Positions 1 to 5,081 of a DNA stretch of 5,081 nt are shown here, in pieces. The stretch covers positions 1 through 5,081 of the forward strand of contig JADGNT010000449.1 in NCBI GenBank assembly GCA_017883345.1. The letters are read 5' to 3'. Origin of the DNA: Candidatus Solibacter sp. (GTDB lineage Bacteria > Acidobacteriota > Terriglobia > Bryobacterales > Bryobacteraceae). The translations under genes were made by a program, and so were the position numbers. Each line of letters starts with the position of its first letter. The stretch's first letter is position 1. Under the pieces are notes generated by a model, which was not told the DNA's origin, searched no databases, and saw nothing but the letters and a program-made list of their open reading frames with translations.

Positions 1-99
1 CGCGTCCGGACCATCAGGGCCGACCGCCGGTCGCATCCGGATCCTGGGTTATACGCGCCAGAGCGGGCACCGAGGTTCCCAGCCCATTGGACCCCAACC

Positions 100-108
100 T
101 GCTACGAT
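100..108 (+). promoter_or_regulatory. Extended -10 promoter box, possible leaderless start
   Basis: TG at 100-101, one spacer base, then TACGAT at 103-108 match the extended -10 pattern TGnTAnnnT. The GTG codon of the small membrane peptide begins at 115, the distance at which transcription would start. No Shine-Dalgarno sequence lies between the box and the GTG, so a leaderless mRNA is a reasonable reading. No good -35 hexamer is visible 16-18 bases upstream, which is common for extended -10 promoters. Inference from motif and spacing only. Confidence 0.4.
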
Positions 109-114
109 GGCCCC

Positions 115-225
115 GTGAACAACCAGACTGAACCGAAGACCGTGGGGCAATGGATTCGATACGTGATCGTCGCTGTCATCGCGCTCTTCCTGGTGTGGTG
201 GATGCTGCGCGTGTATGTTTTCTGA
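115..225 (+). CDS. Small single-pass membrane peptide (36 aa), unknown function
   Basis: The frame from GTG at 115 to TGA at 223-225 encodes 36 residues. Residues 1-15 are polar (NNQTEPKTVGQWIR), and from about residue 16 to the end there is one continuous hydrophobic segment rich in V, I, A, L, F and W, broken only by an Arg near the end. This is the profile of a small inner-membrane protein with its N-terminus probably in the cytoplasm. I recognise no family. The start is chosen because an extended -10 box lies seven bases upstream and because the hydrophobic segment ends exactly at the stop. The same frame is open to the left edge of the window, so a longer protein cannot be excluded, but the upstream residues are Arg/Pro-rich and look non-coding. 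The neighbouring gene converges on it from the other strand, so it is transcribed alone or with something to the left. Confidence 0.5.
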   Translation: MNNQTEPKTVGQWIRYVIVAVIALFLVWWMLRVYVF

Positions 226-318
226 ATCGATGCTTACGCACCTGTCGGGGCAGGCTGCGGACCGAGATGCCGGATTCCGGGACTCATTCTGCGGGGCGGC
301 GGATCACGAACCGAAGTC

Positions 319-352
319 GCGGATCCGCCCATTATGAATGGGAGGGGGCCCC
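319..352. terminator. Palindrome cluster between convergent genes, possible bidirectional terminator
   Basis: Three short palindromes sit side by side: GCGGATCCGC (319-328), CCCATT-ATG-AATGGG (328-333 and 337-342, a perfect 6-bp stem with a 3-base loop), and GGGGCCCC (345-352). They lie between the + strand membrane peptide and the end of the minus strand oxidoreductase gene, where a two-way terminator would be expected. There is no T-run on either side, so a classical intrinsic terminator is not demonstrated. The middle hairpin resembles one at 1509-1531 and may be a copy of a small dispersed repeat. Confidence 0.35.
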
Positions 353-418
353 TCGAACCGAATGATCGGCAGCCGTGTGAGGCGAAAAGCAAACCGCCCA
401 CTCGCCGGAGGCTCTGGA

Positions 419-1336
419 TCACGGTGTACGATGCAAAGCGCGCAGTAACTCCGGGAATGCTCGGAAATAACCTTCGAGCGTCAGCGGCGCCGTTCCGGTG
501 AAACGGAGGACCGTGTCGCTGGTGCGCTGCAGTTCGCCGGCCGCGATCGCCTGGAACCAACCTACGGACAGATCGACACGCCACGCCAAGGGTTCCAGCG
601 GGCTCAGGCGCTTCCGTGCCGCATCGGCGGACTCATCCTCATATCGAAGCTGCCGGCCCAGCAGAGCGGACAGTCGGCTGGCAATGTCGCCCACGCTGAG
701 CGCTTCTGGCCCGGTCACATCGTAAATGCCGCCGGGCCGCTGCCGCAGTGCGGCGGCCGCGGTCCGGGCGACATCTTCCCGGGAAACGAATGCGCCACGC
801 CCCTGCCCCGCCGGTCCGCGGATCACGCCCGCGGCGTCGAAGCGTTCCAGGAACATGTCGAGGTAGAAGGCGTTACGCAGGACGGTGCAAGGGACGCCCG
901 TCGCGAGCAGGTATTCCTCGCTCAAATAGTGATCGCGGGAGAAGGGATATTTCGAGTCCGCAGCAGCCCCTTGAAGCGACAGATAGACGATGTGTCCCAC
1001 ACCCGCCTGCGCAGCCGCCTGAAACGCGTTCCGGTGCAACCGCGCGCGATCGCCCGGTTCGCCGGATGCGGAAACCACCAACGCCGTGCCGACTCCCGCG
1101 AACGCATCCTTCAATGTTGCCGGTTCGGCGAAGTCGCCGCGGACCGTCTCGCCTGCCGCCAGCAGCGGCGCGCGCTCCGGGCTACGAGTCATCAGGCGTA
1201 GACCGTGTCCGTCACGCGCCAGCAGTTCCGCCGTACGGCGGGCGACCCGCCCAGAGGCGCCAGTAATCAGAATCACACCGGAGCAAGACGTTTTCGTGTT
1301 GAGCCTCCGTACCGACGCCAGCGCGTCATCTGTCAT
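419..1336 (-). CDS. NmrA-like / QOR2-type NAD(P)-binding oxidoreductase (atypical SDR)
   Basis: This is a cytoplasmic Rossmann-fold protein of the atypical short-chain dehydrogenase group that includes NmrA and the quinone reductase YtfG/QorB. Numbered from the GTG at 1276, the dinucleotide loop is TGASGRVA (5-12), a GxxGxxA variant in which the last Gly is Ala. R31 after the second strand (LMTRSPERA) suggests NADP(H). The family pattern continues with HRNAFQAAAQAGVGHIVYLS (81-100), GVPCTVLRNAFYLDMF (127-142) and a variable C-terminal substrate part. The chain is about 285-305 residues, normal for the group. The substrate is unknown; a quinone or NADPH-sensing role is inferred from the family. 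Three starts are possible: TTG at 1351, ATG at 1336 and GTG at 1276. None has a clear ribosome binding site. I list the ATG, but family proteins usually begin right at the first strand, which favours the GTG. The gene follows the tannase gene on the same strand after about 240 non-coding bases, so co-transcription is uncertain. Confidence 0.85.
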   Translation of the reverse strand: MTDDALASVRRLNTKTSCSGVILITGASGRVARRTAELLARDGHGLRLMTRSPERAPLLAAGETVRGDFAEPATLKDAFAGVGTALVVSASGEPGDRARLHRNAFQAAAQAGVGHIVYLSLQGAAADSKYPFSRDHYLSEEYLLATGVPCTVLRNAFYLDMFLERFDAAGVIRGPAGQGRGAFVSREDVARTAAAALRQRPGGIYDVTGPEALSVGDIASRLSALLGRQLRYEDESADAARKRLSPLEPLAWRVDLSVGWFQAIAAGELQRTSDTVLRFTGTAPLTLEGYFRAFPELLRALHRTP

Positions 1337-1505
1337 CGTATCGCGCGCCAAAGTTCAGGATCTTGGTCGGTGCCGAGGCGGCAGGCCCGGTCACGGAGGC
1401 TTGCTAAGCGTTGGGCGCTCCAAAGGCAGCGTCGCCGTCTTCCCGTCGAAATGCCGCCGGACGCCGGATTCCGATTAGCCTGGTGGCCGGCTCTGGTAAG
1501 TACGG

Positions 1506-1538
1506 AGTCCTCCGCCATTTGGAATGGGAGGCCGGACT
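1506..1538. repeat. Imperfect hairpin downstream of the tannase gene
   Basis: CCTCC (1509-1513) and CATT (1516-1519) pair with AATG (1523-1526) and GGAGG (1527-1531), leaving a 2-base bulge (GC) and a 3-base loop (TGG). An alternative outer pairing is AGTCC (1506-1510) with GGACT (1534-1538). It lies about 40 bases beyond the tannase stop codon, in the 238-base gap before the oxidoreductase gene. It could end or attenuate tannase transcription, though no T-run follows on the minus strand. The core CCATT-NNN-AATGGGAGG is shared with the hairpin at 328-342. Nothing else is recognisable in this gap. Confidence 0.4.
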
Positions 1539-1574
1539 TCTGCGCTGGAACTGGAAACCGGCTGTTCGGCTCAG

Positions 1575-3164
1575 CTACCTGGAAGCCAGGGATTCCGGTT
1601 TCGTGCAGACGAAATTGGCGGCGTCATCCGTGCTCCCGCTCCCCTTCCAGCGTGCGATTTGGGGATAGGGGCAAAGCGGCCGCGTTCGGGCTACGCCGTT
1701 CGGGGGATTCGATCCGCTCTTGTACTTGGTGGCGATGACCTGTTCGGGGGCGACGCCGTCCTCCACCCAACGTTCCAAAGCTCTACCCATATCGTGCTGC
1801 CGGTCGCCCTGGGCCGCGCCTGGGCCGAAGCTGTTGGGACCAGAGCCGCCTCCGCAGTGTTGCATACCGGGGACCATGAACAGGCGAACGAACGAGGCGC
1901 TGTCTGTGGCGCCCATTTTGGAGACCACGCTTTGGAAGTAGTCGATGGTACTCTGCGCTGGAATCGCCGCATCGCTCCAACCGTGGTACAGGATGAGCTT
2001 TCCGCCGCGTTCCTTGAAACGCTTGAGATCGGAGTCCGTGGCGTTCAGCATGCGGCCCATTTTGTCATCCGCGGCTTGGGTATCGCGATCTACCTGGAAC
2101 GTCCGGAAATCCCATGCCGGATCCGCGAAGACCATGTTCTTGAAGAACTGCGTCCCGAACGCGTACATGAGGCTCTGTTGCGGTGCGGCGCCGGTGATCC
2201 ATGCACCCCACCCTCCGGGTTCAGCCTCGCCGCCCGGAGAATAACCGGGGAAGACTTGTTCGCCTTTGGAGCTTCGAGGCCCGGCGTAGATCTTAGTAAT
2301 CGCTTCGACTTGGGCCGCCGTGAGACAACTGTCGGACTCCGGTCCCCGGCACAGGAGCGTGTCAGGTTCGAAGTGGCATTGCGCCGGGTTCTCGATGACG
2401 CCATCCTTGACGCCATCGAGCGCGTCGCAGGCGGACAGCACCGCGGCCTGGATGGCCGGCAGTTTGCGGGAGGGGATGTAGCTGCCCGGATCGGTCAGGG
2501 TGGCCTGCGTGTCGAATACAGCGGCGGTCAGCAGATGCGTCCAAAAGTTGGCCGGCGCGCCGGCGATGATCCCGTCATAGTCTGCCGGGAAGCGTTGGGC
2601 TTCCATGAGGGCCTGCCGTCCGCCATTGGAGCAGGATGCGAAGTACGAATGGTGGGGCCCTTGCCCGTAAAAGGCGCCAATGACAGCCTTGGCTTTGTCG
2701 GCGGTTTCATGAATGGCTCGGTAGCCGAAATCGGCGATCTTTTCGGGGTGGCCCAGAGCCCAAGCCGCATCGGTCCCGCCGGCCTGGTGTCCGGTGTCGG
2801 TGGAAGCCGTGGCGTAGCCACGGGATATGGCAGCGGCCATGTCGGAGTAGTTGATCACCCCTGCGAATCCGCCATTGCCGGCGCCTTCGAACTTCCCATT
2901 CCAATCCGCGCTTGGCATCCACACCTCAAAACGGATGTTTGAATCAGGGGTCGGGCTGATGACTCCGGTGACCCGGCAGAAGGCGGGTAGATTGGCGATG
3001 GGCTTGCCGCCGGGTGGCGTGAAGTTTCCGGCGGGAACAGACACTGCGCTGGCGATGGACGCGCCCGGCAGCGTGAGGCTGGCCAGCGCTTGGCAAGACG
3101 TGGCCGCCGATGCAGGCACGGCCACCGCCATGCAAGCGAACAGAGCGAAGACAGCGCGAACCAT
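1575..3164 (-). CDS. Secreted tannase / feruloyl esterase family alpha/beta hydrolase
   Basis: A 529-residue member of the tannase/feruloyl esterase family (the family of Aspergillus FaeB and tannase and of bacterial MHETase). It is predicted to cleave ester bonds of aromatic acids such as gallate or ferulate outside the cytoplasm; the true substrate cannot be read from sequence. Residues 1-20 form a signal peptide ending ASA with likely cleavage before A21. The nucleophile is S179 in CSNGG (178-182), the acid D398 in HGWSD (394-398) and the base H436 in MQHCGGG. C178 and C437 beside Ser and His complete the CS-D-HC motif, which in this family forms a disulfide across the active site. The lid shows the calcium-site pattern CDALDGVKDG (from C246: D247, D250, D254) and C263. 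The C-terminus RWKGSGSTDDAANFVC is typical. The ATG at 3164 is chosen over the longer open frame (to 3308) because AGGAGGT lies six bases upstream and the signal peptide starts there. Gene and motifs look intact. Confidence 0.95.
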   Translation of the reverse strand: MVRAVFALFACMAVAVPASAATSCQALASLTLPGASIASAVSVPAGNFTPPGGKPIANLPAFCRVTGVISPTPDSNIRFEVWMPSADWNGKFEGAGNGGFAGVINYSDMAAAISRGYATASTDTGHQAGGTDAAWALGHPEKIADFGYRAIHETADKAKAVIGAFYGQGPHHSYFASCSNGGRQALMEAQRFPADYDGIIAGAPANFWTHLLTAAVFDTQATLTDPGSYIPSRKLPAIQAAVLSACDALDGVKDGVIENPAQCHFEPDTLLCRGPESDSCLTAAQVEAITKIYAGPRSSKGEQVFPGYSPGGEAEPGGWGAWITGAAPQQSLMYAFGTQFFKNMVFADPAWDFRTFQVDRDTQAADDKMGRMLNATDSDLKRFKERGGKLILYHGWSDAAIPAQSTIDYFQSVVSKMGATDSASFVRLFMVPGMQHCGGGSGPNSFGPGAAQGDRQHDMGRALERWVEDGVAPEQVIATKYKSGSNPPNGVARTRPLCPYPQIARWKGSGSTDDAANFVCTKPESLASR

Positions 3165-3170
3165 TGAATG

Positions 3171-3177
3171 ACCTCCT
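3171..3177 (-). promoter_or_regulatory. Strong Shine-Dalgarno site of the tannase gene
   Basis: On the minus strand AGGAGGT ends six bases before the ATG at 3164. It decides the start: the frame is open a further 48 codons upstream, but those residues do not resemble the family and precede the signal peptide. Confidence 0.85.
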
Positions 3178-3186
3178 GTCCGGTTA

Positions 3187-3217
3187 CGTATATCATGTTC
3201 GCATTCCTGCCTGCTAA
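3187..3217 (-). promoter_or_regulatory. Candidate tannase promoter
   Basis: On the minus strand TGA followed by TATACG (-10 at 3187-3192, TG at 3194-3195) gives an extended -10 match. A start of transcription near 3180 would leave a short leader that still includes the ribosome binding site. A weak -35 (TTAGCA, 3212-3217) sits 19 bases upstream, a long spacer. It lies within an inverted repeat that could be an operator. Motif inference only. Confidence 0.35.
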
Positions 3218-3228
3218 CGCGGCAGGAA
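3204..3228. repeat. Perfect 8-bp inverted repeat, candidate operator
   Basis: TTCCTGCC (3204-3211) and GGCAGGAA (3221-3228) are perfect inverted copies separated by nine bases. The repeat lies immediately upstream of the candidate -10 of the tannase gene and its spacer contains the weak -35. This is the arrangement expected for a dimeric regulator controlling the esterase. No regulator gene is in the window. It could also form a hairpin in a + strand transcript. Confidence 0.4.
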
Positions 3229-3430
3229 CCGTGAAGCTGGACTACGTGCGGATCTACGCCTGATCCGGCGATCGTTGCACCAGTAGGTGCTGGGTTCAAC
3301 AGGCCCACGCGTCCACCTGGGATGGCCCACCCTGGTTATGCATCGAGCCGCCGCGGCCAAATCCTCATCGGTGCCAGGCAAGACGGAGCACCAAGTTAAC
3401 GGTACCTGAAAATAAACCCCAAGGGTACCC

Positions 3431-3962
3431 TTGCGGCCGGCACGGAAAGTCCGTCAAGATAAAGGTGCAGTCCGAATGGGCTGCCGGTCGGCTAAATCGC
3501 CGCTTGTTCCCGAACCGGATCCGAAAGGTCATCCGGAACGCTCGGTTAATCCCGAGAGACCCTGTTCAAGGCTGCCACCCCGTTGCGTTGCGATCATACG
3601 CCGGGAGCTGGGGCAAAGGGGTGGGAGGCGTCACCTACAGCGCAAGCCAAGGTGCCGTATGCGAAGCCTGGGACCGTTAGGCCGTCTGGCCTGGCCGGAG
3701 TGCCAGCAAGATGCCATCCCCGCCGGGTAGCTAGAACTACGGGGAGGGCAGCCAGATCAACAAACCGGGCGATAGAGAGCGGGTTCTTGCGGACCCAGAC
3801 CCTGAATCCGCACTGATCGGGATAAGAACCTGGTGGTGGCCTGACGGCAACCGAACGATTCAGATAGGCGGAGCAGGTACCAACCGCGGTGTCGATAGCG
3901 ACGGTGTCACAACCTTCATTTCGACAGGGGATACACGGCTAATAGTTACACGTGTATCTCCT
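3431..3962 (+). ncRNA. Group II intron 5' RNA domains (truncated; no maturase, no domain V seen)
   Basis: No protein frame is convincing here, but the + strand gives many consistent RNA helices. ACGGA/TCCGT (3442-3446, 3450-3454). GCAGTCC-GAAT-GGGCTGC (3467-3484). A helix at 3511-3540 with CCGGAT/ATCCGG, an AA/AA internal loop and a CC-GAAA-GG cap. CTCGG/CCGAG (3541-3556). CCACCCC/GGGGTGG (3575-3581, 3618-3624). AGGCC-GTCT-GGCCT (3679-3692). A nested arm TGCC, CCCC, GTAG / CTAC, GGGG, GGCA (3712-3750). GGTTCTT/AAGAACC (3782-3788, 3824-3830) enclosing GCGGA/TCCGC. Size, helix density, TTGCG near the 5' edge (compare the intron 5' consensus GTGYG) and the stretch TTCAGATAGGCGGAGCAGG recall domain I of bacterial group II introns. 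No reverse transcriptase and no 34-base domain V hairpin follow, so the copy is likely 3'-truncated and unable to splice. The family is a recollection of pattern, not a search result; another large structured RNA is the alternative. Boundaries are approximate. Confidence 0.5.
3926..3962 (+). repeat. Long stable hairpin (12-bp stem)
   Basis: AGGGGATACACG (3926-3937) pairs with CGTGTATCTCCT (3951-3962) along all 12 positions with one G-U wobble, around a 13-base loop. The loop side also carries TACACGTGTA, a 10-base palindrome, so two alternative pairings exist. It is the strongest single hairpin in the window and lies at the 3' edge of the structured RNA, so I take it as that RNA's last preserved stem (domain II-IV side) rather than as a terminator; no T-run follows. 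Bases 3963-4143 after it hold no recognisable gene, only a small CGCGG-AAGG-CCGCG hairpin at 4028-4041. Confidence 0.55.
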
Positions 3963-4143
3963 GCTCGGGCGGCACTCTCTCCGCTACTTCAAGGGACTCC
4001 ATCACGAAGCAGCGGCCCAGGAACACCCGCGGAAGGCCGCGATGGATTCGGCGGTCCGGTACAATGAGATCTGCCCAGCCGCAGCACCGACCTCAAATGC
4101 CACTCACCGTGTTCGACTGCAGAGGTTAAAACGAGCGGCATGA

Positions 4144-4167
4144 GTTCGAGTCCCGCCCGGCTCACCA
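4144..4167 (+). pseudogene. tRNA 3'-end fragment, probable attachment-site footprint
   Basis: The bases read G, the T loop TTCGAGT (4145-4151), the 3' T-stem strand CCCGC (4152-4156), an acceptor strand CCGGCTC (4157-4163), discriminator A and CCA (4165-4167). The partner acceptor strand GAGCCGG is not present within tRNA distance upstream, and no D arm or anticodon arm precedes it. The expected T-stem GCGGG is replaced by GCGG-CATGA-G (4135-4144), so the match to a tRNA stops at or just before the T loop. A lone tRNA 3' end is what integrases that use tRNA genes leave at the far end of an inserted element; the intact tRNA would then lie left of the window. The amino-acid identity cannot be determined (acceptor GAGCCGG with A73 would suit, for example, a lysine tRNA). 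Confidence 0.5.
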
Positions 4168-4314
4168 GAATATCTCCAATTTTCCGACCAATTTACAGAG
4201 GCTCCGAGAGGTTACGCACCTTCTGTTAGGGGATTCTTTCCGCATTTCAAACTCTGCCGAACCTGTCGCGCCATACCATTCAAGATTCCGCTCCGCCCGC
4301 CGATATGTATATTC

Positions 4315-4320
4315 GGAGGA
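4315..4320 (+). promoter_or_regulatory. Shine-Dalgarno site that selects a TTG start
   Basis: GGAGGA lies five bases before the TTG at 4326. An in-frame ATG at 4305 has no such site in front of it, and the in-frame ATG at 4389 has none either, so the TTG is preferred. The 158 bases between the tRNA fragment and this gene are relatively AT-rich and should hold its promoter, but no convincing -35/-10 pair is seen. Confidence 0.7.
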
Positions 4321-4325
4321 ACGCA

Positions 4326-5081
4326 TTGACCACCAGCACCGACGACGATGCCGTCCAACCGCTCGCCCTGCCTTCCCCGGCGCCTCCCATGCGCGTCCTG
4401 GCCGCTGAAGACAACCCGGTGTTTCAATCCATGCTCAAGACCATGCTCACCAAGTGGGGGTATCAGGCCGTGGTGGCGCGCAGCGGCACGGAAGCCTGGC
4501 GCATCCTGGAGTCTGCGGATGCCCCGCGCCTGGCGGTGCTGGATTGGATGATGCCCGGGATGGACGGCGTGGACATCTGCCGCGGCGTCCGCAGTGCCAA
4601 CCGCGAACCCTATATCTACATCCTGCTGCTCACCGCGCGCACCGACTCGCAGGACCTGATCGAGGGCATGGACGCCGGCGCCGACGATTACCTCACCAAG
4701 CCGTTCAACGCTCACGAGTTGCGCGTCCGCCTGCACGCCGGACGCCGCATTCTCGACCTCCAGGAGCAACTGCTCAAAGCCCGGGAAGCGCTCCGCGAAC
4801 AGGCCACCCACGATGGCCTGACCGGGCTGCTCAACCGCAACAGCATCCTCGAAACGCTGGACGACGAAATCTCCCGCGCGGCGCGCGCCGGCCACCCGGT
4901 CTCCGTCCTCATGGCCGACCTCGACCGCTTCAAGTCGATCAACGACTGCCACGGACATCTGGCCGGCGACGCCGTGCTCCGCGAAGCCGCGCGCCGCCTG
5001 AAATCCGCCGCCCGCCGCTACGATTCGGTGGGCCGCTATGGCGGCGAGGAATTCCTCATCGTGCTCCCCGGCTGCGATGCC
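4326..5081 (+). CDS. REC-GGDEF response regulator, diguanylate cyclase (3' end outside window)
   Basis: The 252 residues visible form a receiver domain followed by a GGDEF domain, as in PleD/WspR-type proteins that make c-di-GMP from two GTP when phosphorylated. After a Pro/Asp-rich N-terminal tail (1-22), the receiver spans about 23-139 with the acidic pair E28-D29, phospho-acceptor D73 (VLDWMMPGMDG), T103 (LLTA) and K125 (TKPF). A short helical linker (about 143-160, LQEQLLKAREALREQ) joins it to the cyclase domain, which begins DGLTGLLNR (163-171). The metal-binding D198 (ADLDRFKSIND) and the signature GGEEF (239-243) are intact, and the inhibitory RxxD site is R230-R-Y-D233, five residues before the signature. 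Activity and product inhibition are therefore predicted. The protein is cytoplasmic; no partner histidine kinase is in the window. The reading frame runs off the right edge, missing roughly 60-80 residues of the domain. Start TTG at 4326 by its ribosome binding site. Confidence 0.93.
   Translation, partial: MTTSTDDDAVQPLALPSPAPPMRVLAAEDNPVFQSMLKTMLTKWGYQAVVARSGTEAWRILESADAPRLAVLDWMMPGMDGVDICRGVRSANREPYIYILLLTARTDSQDLIEGMDAGADDYLTKPFNAHELRVRLHAGRRILDLQEQLLKAREALREQATHDGLTGLLNRNSILETLDDEISRAARAGHPVSVLMADLDRFKSINDCHGHLAGDAVLREAARRLKSAARRYDSVGRYGGEEFLIVLPGCDA

Larger units (their letters stand above)
3168..3263 (+). pseudogene. C-terminal remnant resembling a GH16 glycoside hydrolase
   Basis: On the + strand a 31-codon frame ends in GTVKLDYVRIYA and a stop at 3261-3263. 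Family 16 glycoside hydrolases (laminarinase/beta-glucanase type) and related jelly-roll sugar-binding domains very often end in a strand of the form (V/L)DYVR(V/I)Y followed by the stop, so this is read as the tail of such a gene. A stop codon in frame at 3165-3167 and the tannase start remove the rest of the gene: only the tail could be left. The first 20 residues do not clearly fit the family. The region is also the promoter area of the divergent tannase gene, so a chance match remains possible. If real, it marks a rearrangement that placed the tannase gene next to a deleted polysaccharidase. Confidence 0.4.

Noticed and set aside
2..118. 3' end of a gene overlapping the membrane peptide by GTGA
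   Set aside because: The frame is open from the left edge to TGA at 116-118, but so are the other two forward frames, and the residues show no domain; too little to call.
1524..2942. 472-residue open frame on the + strand
   Set aside because: It lies antisense to the tannase gene, whose motifs, signal peptide and ribosome binding site are all intact. The translated product is Gly/Arg-rich with no recognisable domain: a GC-driven shadow.
3436..3460. RNase P RNA-like GGAAAGTCCG
   Set aside because: Only this short piece resembles the P4 region; the other conserved RNase P RNA segments (such as ACAGAA with its flanks) are absent.
3431..3730. 99-residue frame on the + strand
   Set aside because: It runs through consecutive RNA helices; the product is Arg/Pro-rich and matches nothing I know.
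4060..4065. TACAAT -10 box upstream of the tRNA fragment
   Set aside because: It is a fair -10 hexamer, but there is no -35 at proper distance and no intact gene for it to serve.
3952..4143. 63-residue frame ending just before the tRNA fragment
   Set aside because: It begins inside the long hairpin at a GTG with no ribosome binding site, has no recognisable domain and mixed composition. The closing residues LKRAA do not make it a tmRNA tag.
3916..4167. tmRNA (TTTCGACAGGGG at 3919-3930 plus a tRNA-like 3' end)
   Set aside because: The first motif resembles the tmRNA 5' end, but no 5' acceptor strand complementary to CCGGCTC precedes it, no tag frame is found, and the span of about 250 bases is too short.
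4068..4167. Long tRNA (Ser/Leu/Sec type) ending at 4167
   Set aside because: The acceptor 5' strand, D arm and anticodon arm could not be found at any plausible length, and the T-stem is interrupted.
4212..4958. 248-residue open frame on the minus strand
   Set aside because: It is antisense to the REC-GGDEF gene, whose catalytic residues are complete; Val/Gly/Ala-rich shadow.

Overview
The window is GC-rich bacterial DNA with a signal-peptide tannase/feruloyl-esterase-family enzyme, an NmrA/QOR2-like oxidoreductase and a REC-GGDEF signalling protein. Many enzymes of the first type are found in soil Acidobacteriota such as Solibacter relatives, and that is my best guess for the source. It is inferred from gene content only; there is no taxonomic marker here.

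Layout. Bases 1-114 hold nothing I can name: all three forward frames stay open from the left edge, as GC-rich DNA often does. At 115-225 there is a 36-residue single-pass membrane peptide on the + strand, with an extended -10 box placed so that the transcript could be leaderless. Bases 226-418 are non-coding and carry a cluster of short palindromes between two convergent genes. On the minus strand come the tannase-family enzyme (1575-3164, a secreted esterase with a complete catalytic set) and, downstream of it, the NmrA-like NAD(P)-binding protein (419-1336). The two are separated by about 240 non-coding bases that contain a hairpin related to the one at 328-342. The tannase gene has a strong ribosome binding site, a plausible promoter and an 8-bp inverted repeat at its 5' side. 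The same stretch encodes, on the opposite strand, what looks like the last residues of a family 16 glycoside hydrolase.

Bases 3264-4325 hold no convincing protein gene. From about 3431 to 3962 the + strand folds into a series of nested helices with GNRA-type and small loops. I read this as the 5' RNA domains (I to III/IV) of a group II intron that has no maturase gene and no visible domain V, so it is probably a truncated, inactive copy. At 4144-4167 lies the 3' end of a tRNA gene (T loop, acceptor strand, CCA) without the rest of the tRNA. This is the usual footprint left at one end of an element that integrated into a tRNA gene. If so, the DNA to its left, including the esterase, the oxidoreductase and the intron fragment, could belong to a genomic island.

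The right end (4326-5081, continuing outside the window) is a response regulator with a GGDEF output domain, predicted to make c-di-GMP. It starts at TTG behind a good Shine-Dalgarno sequence and keeps its active site and inhibitory site.

I do not see a clearly new multi-gene system. The parts most worth checking are the RNA fragment, the tRNA-end footprint and the paired hairpins around the oxidoreductase gene.
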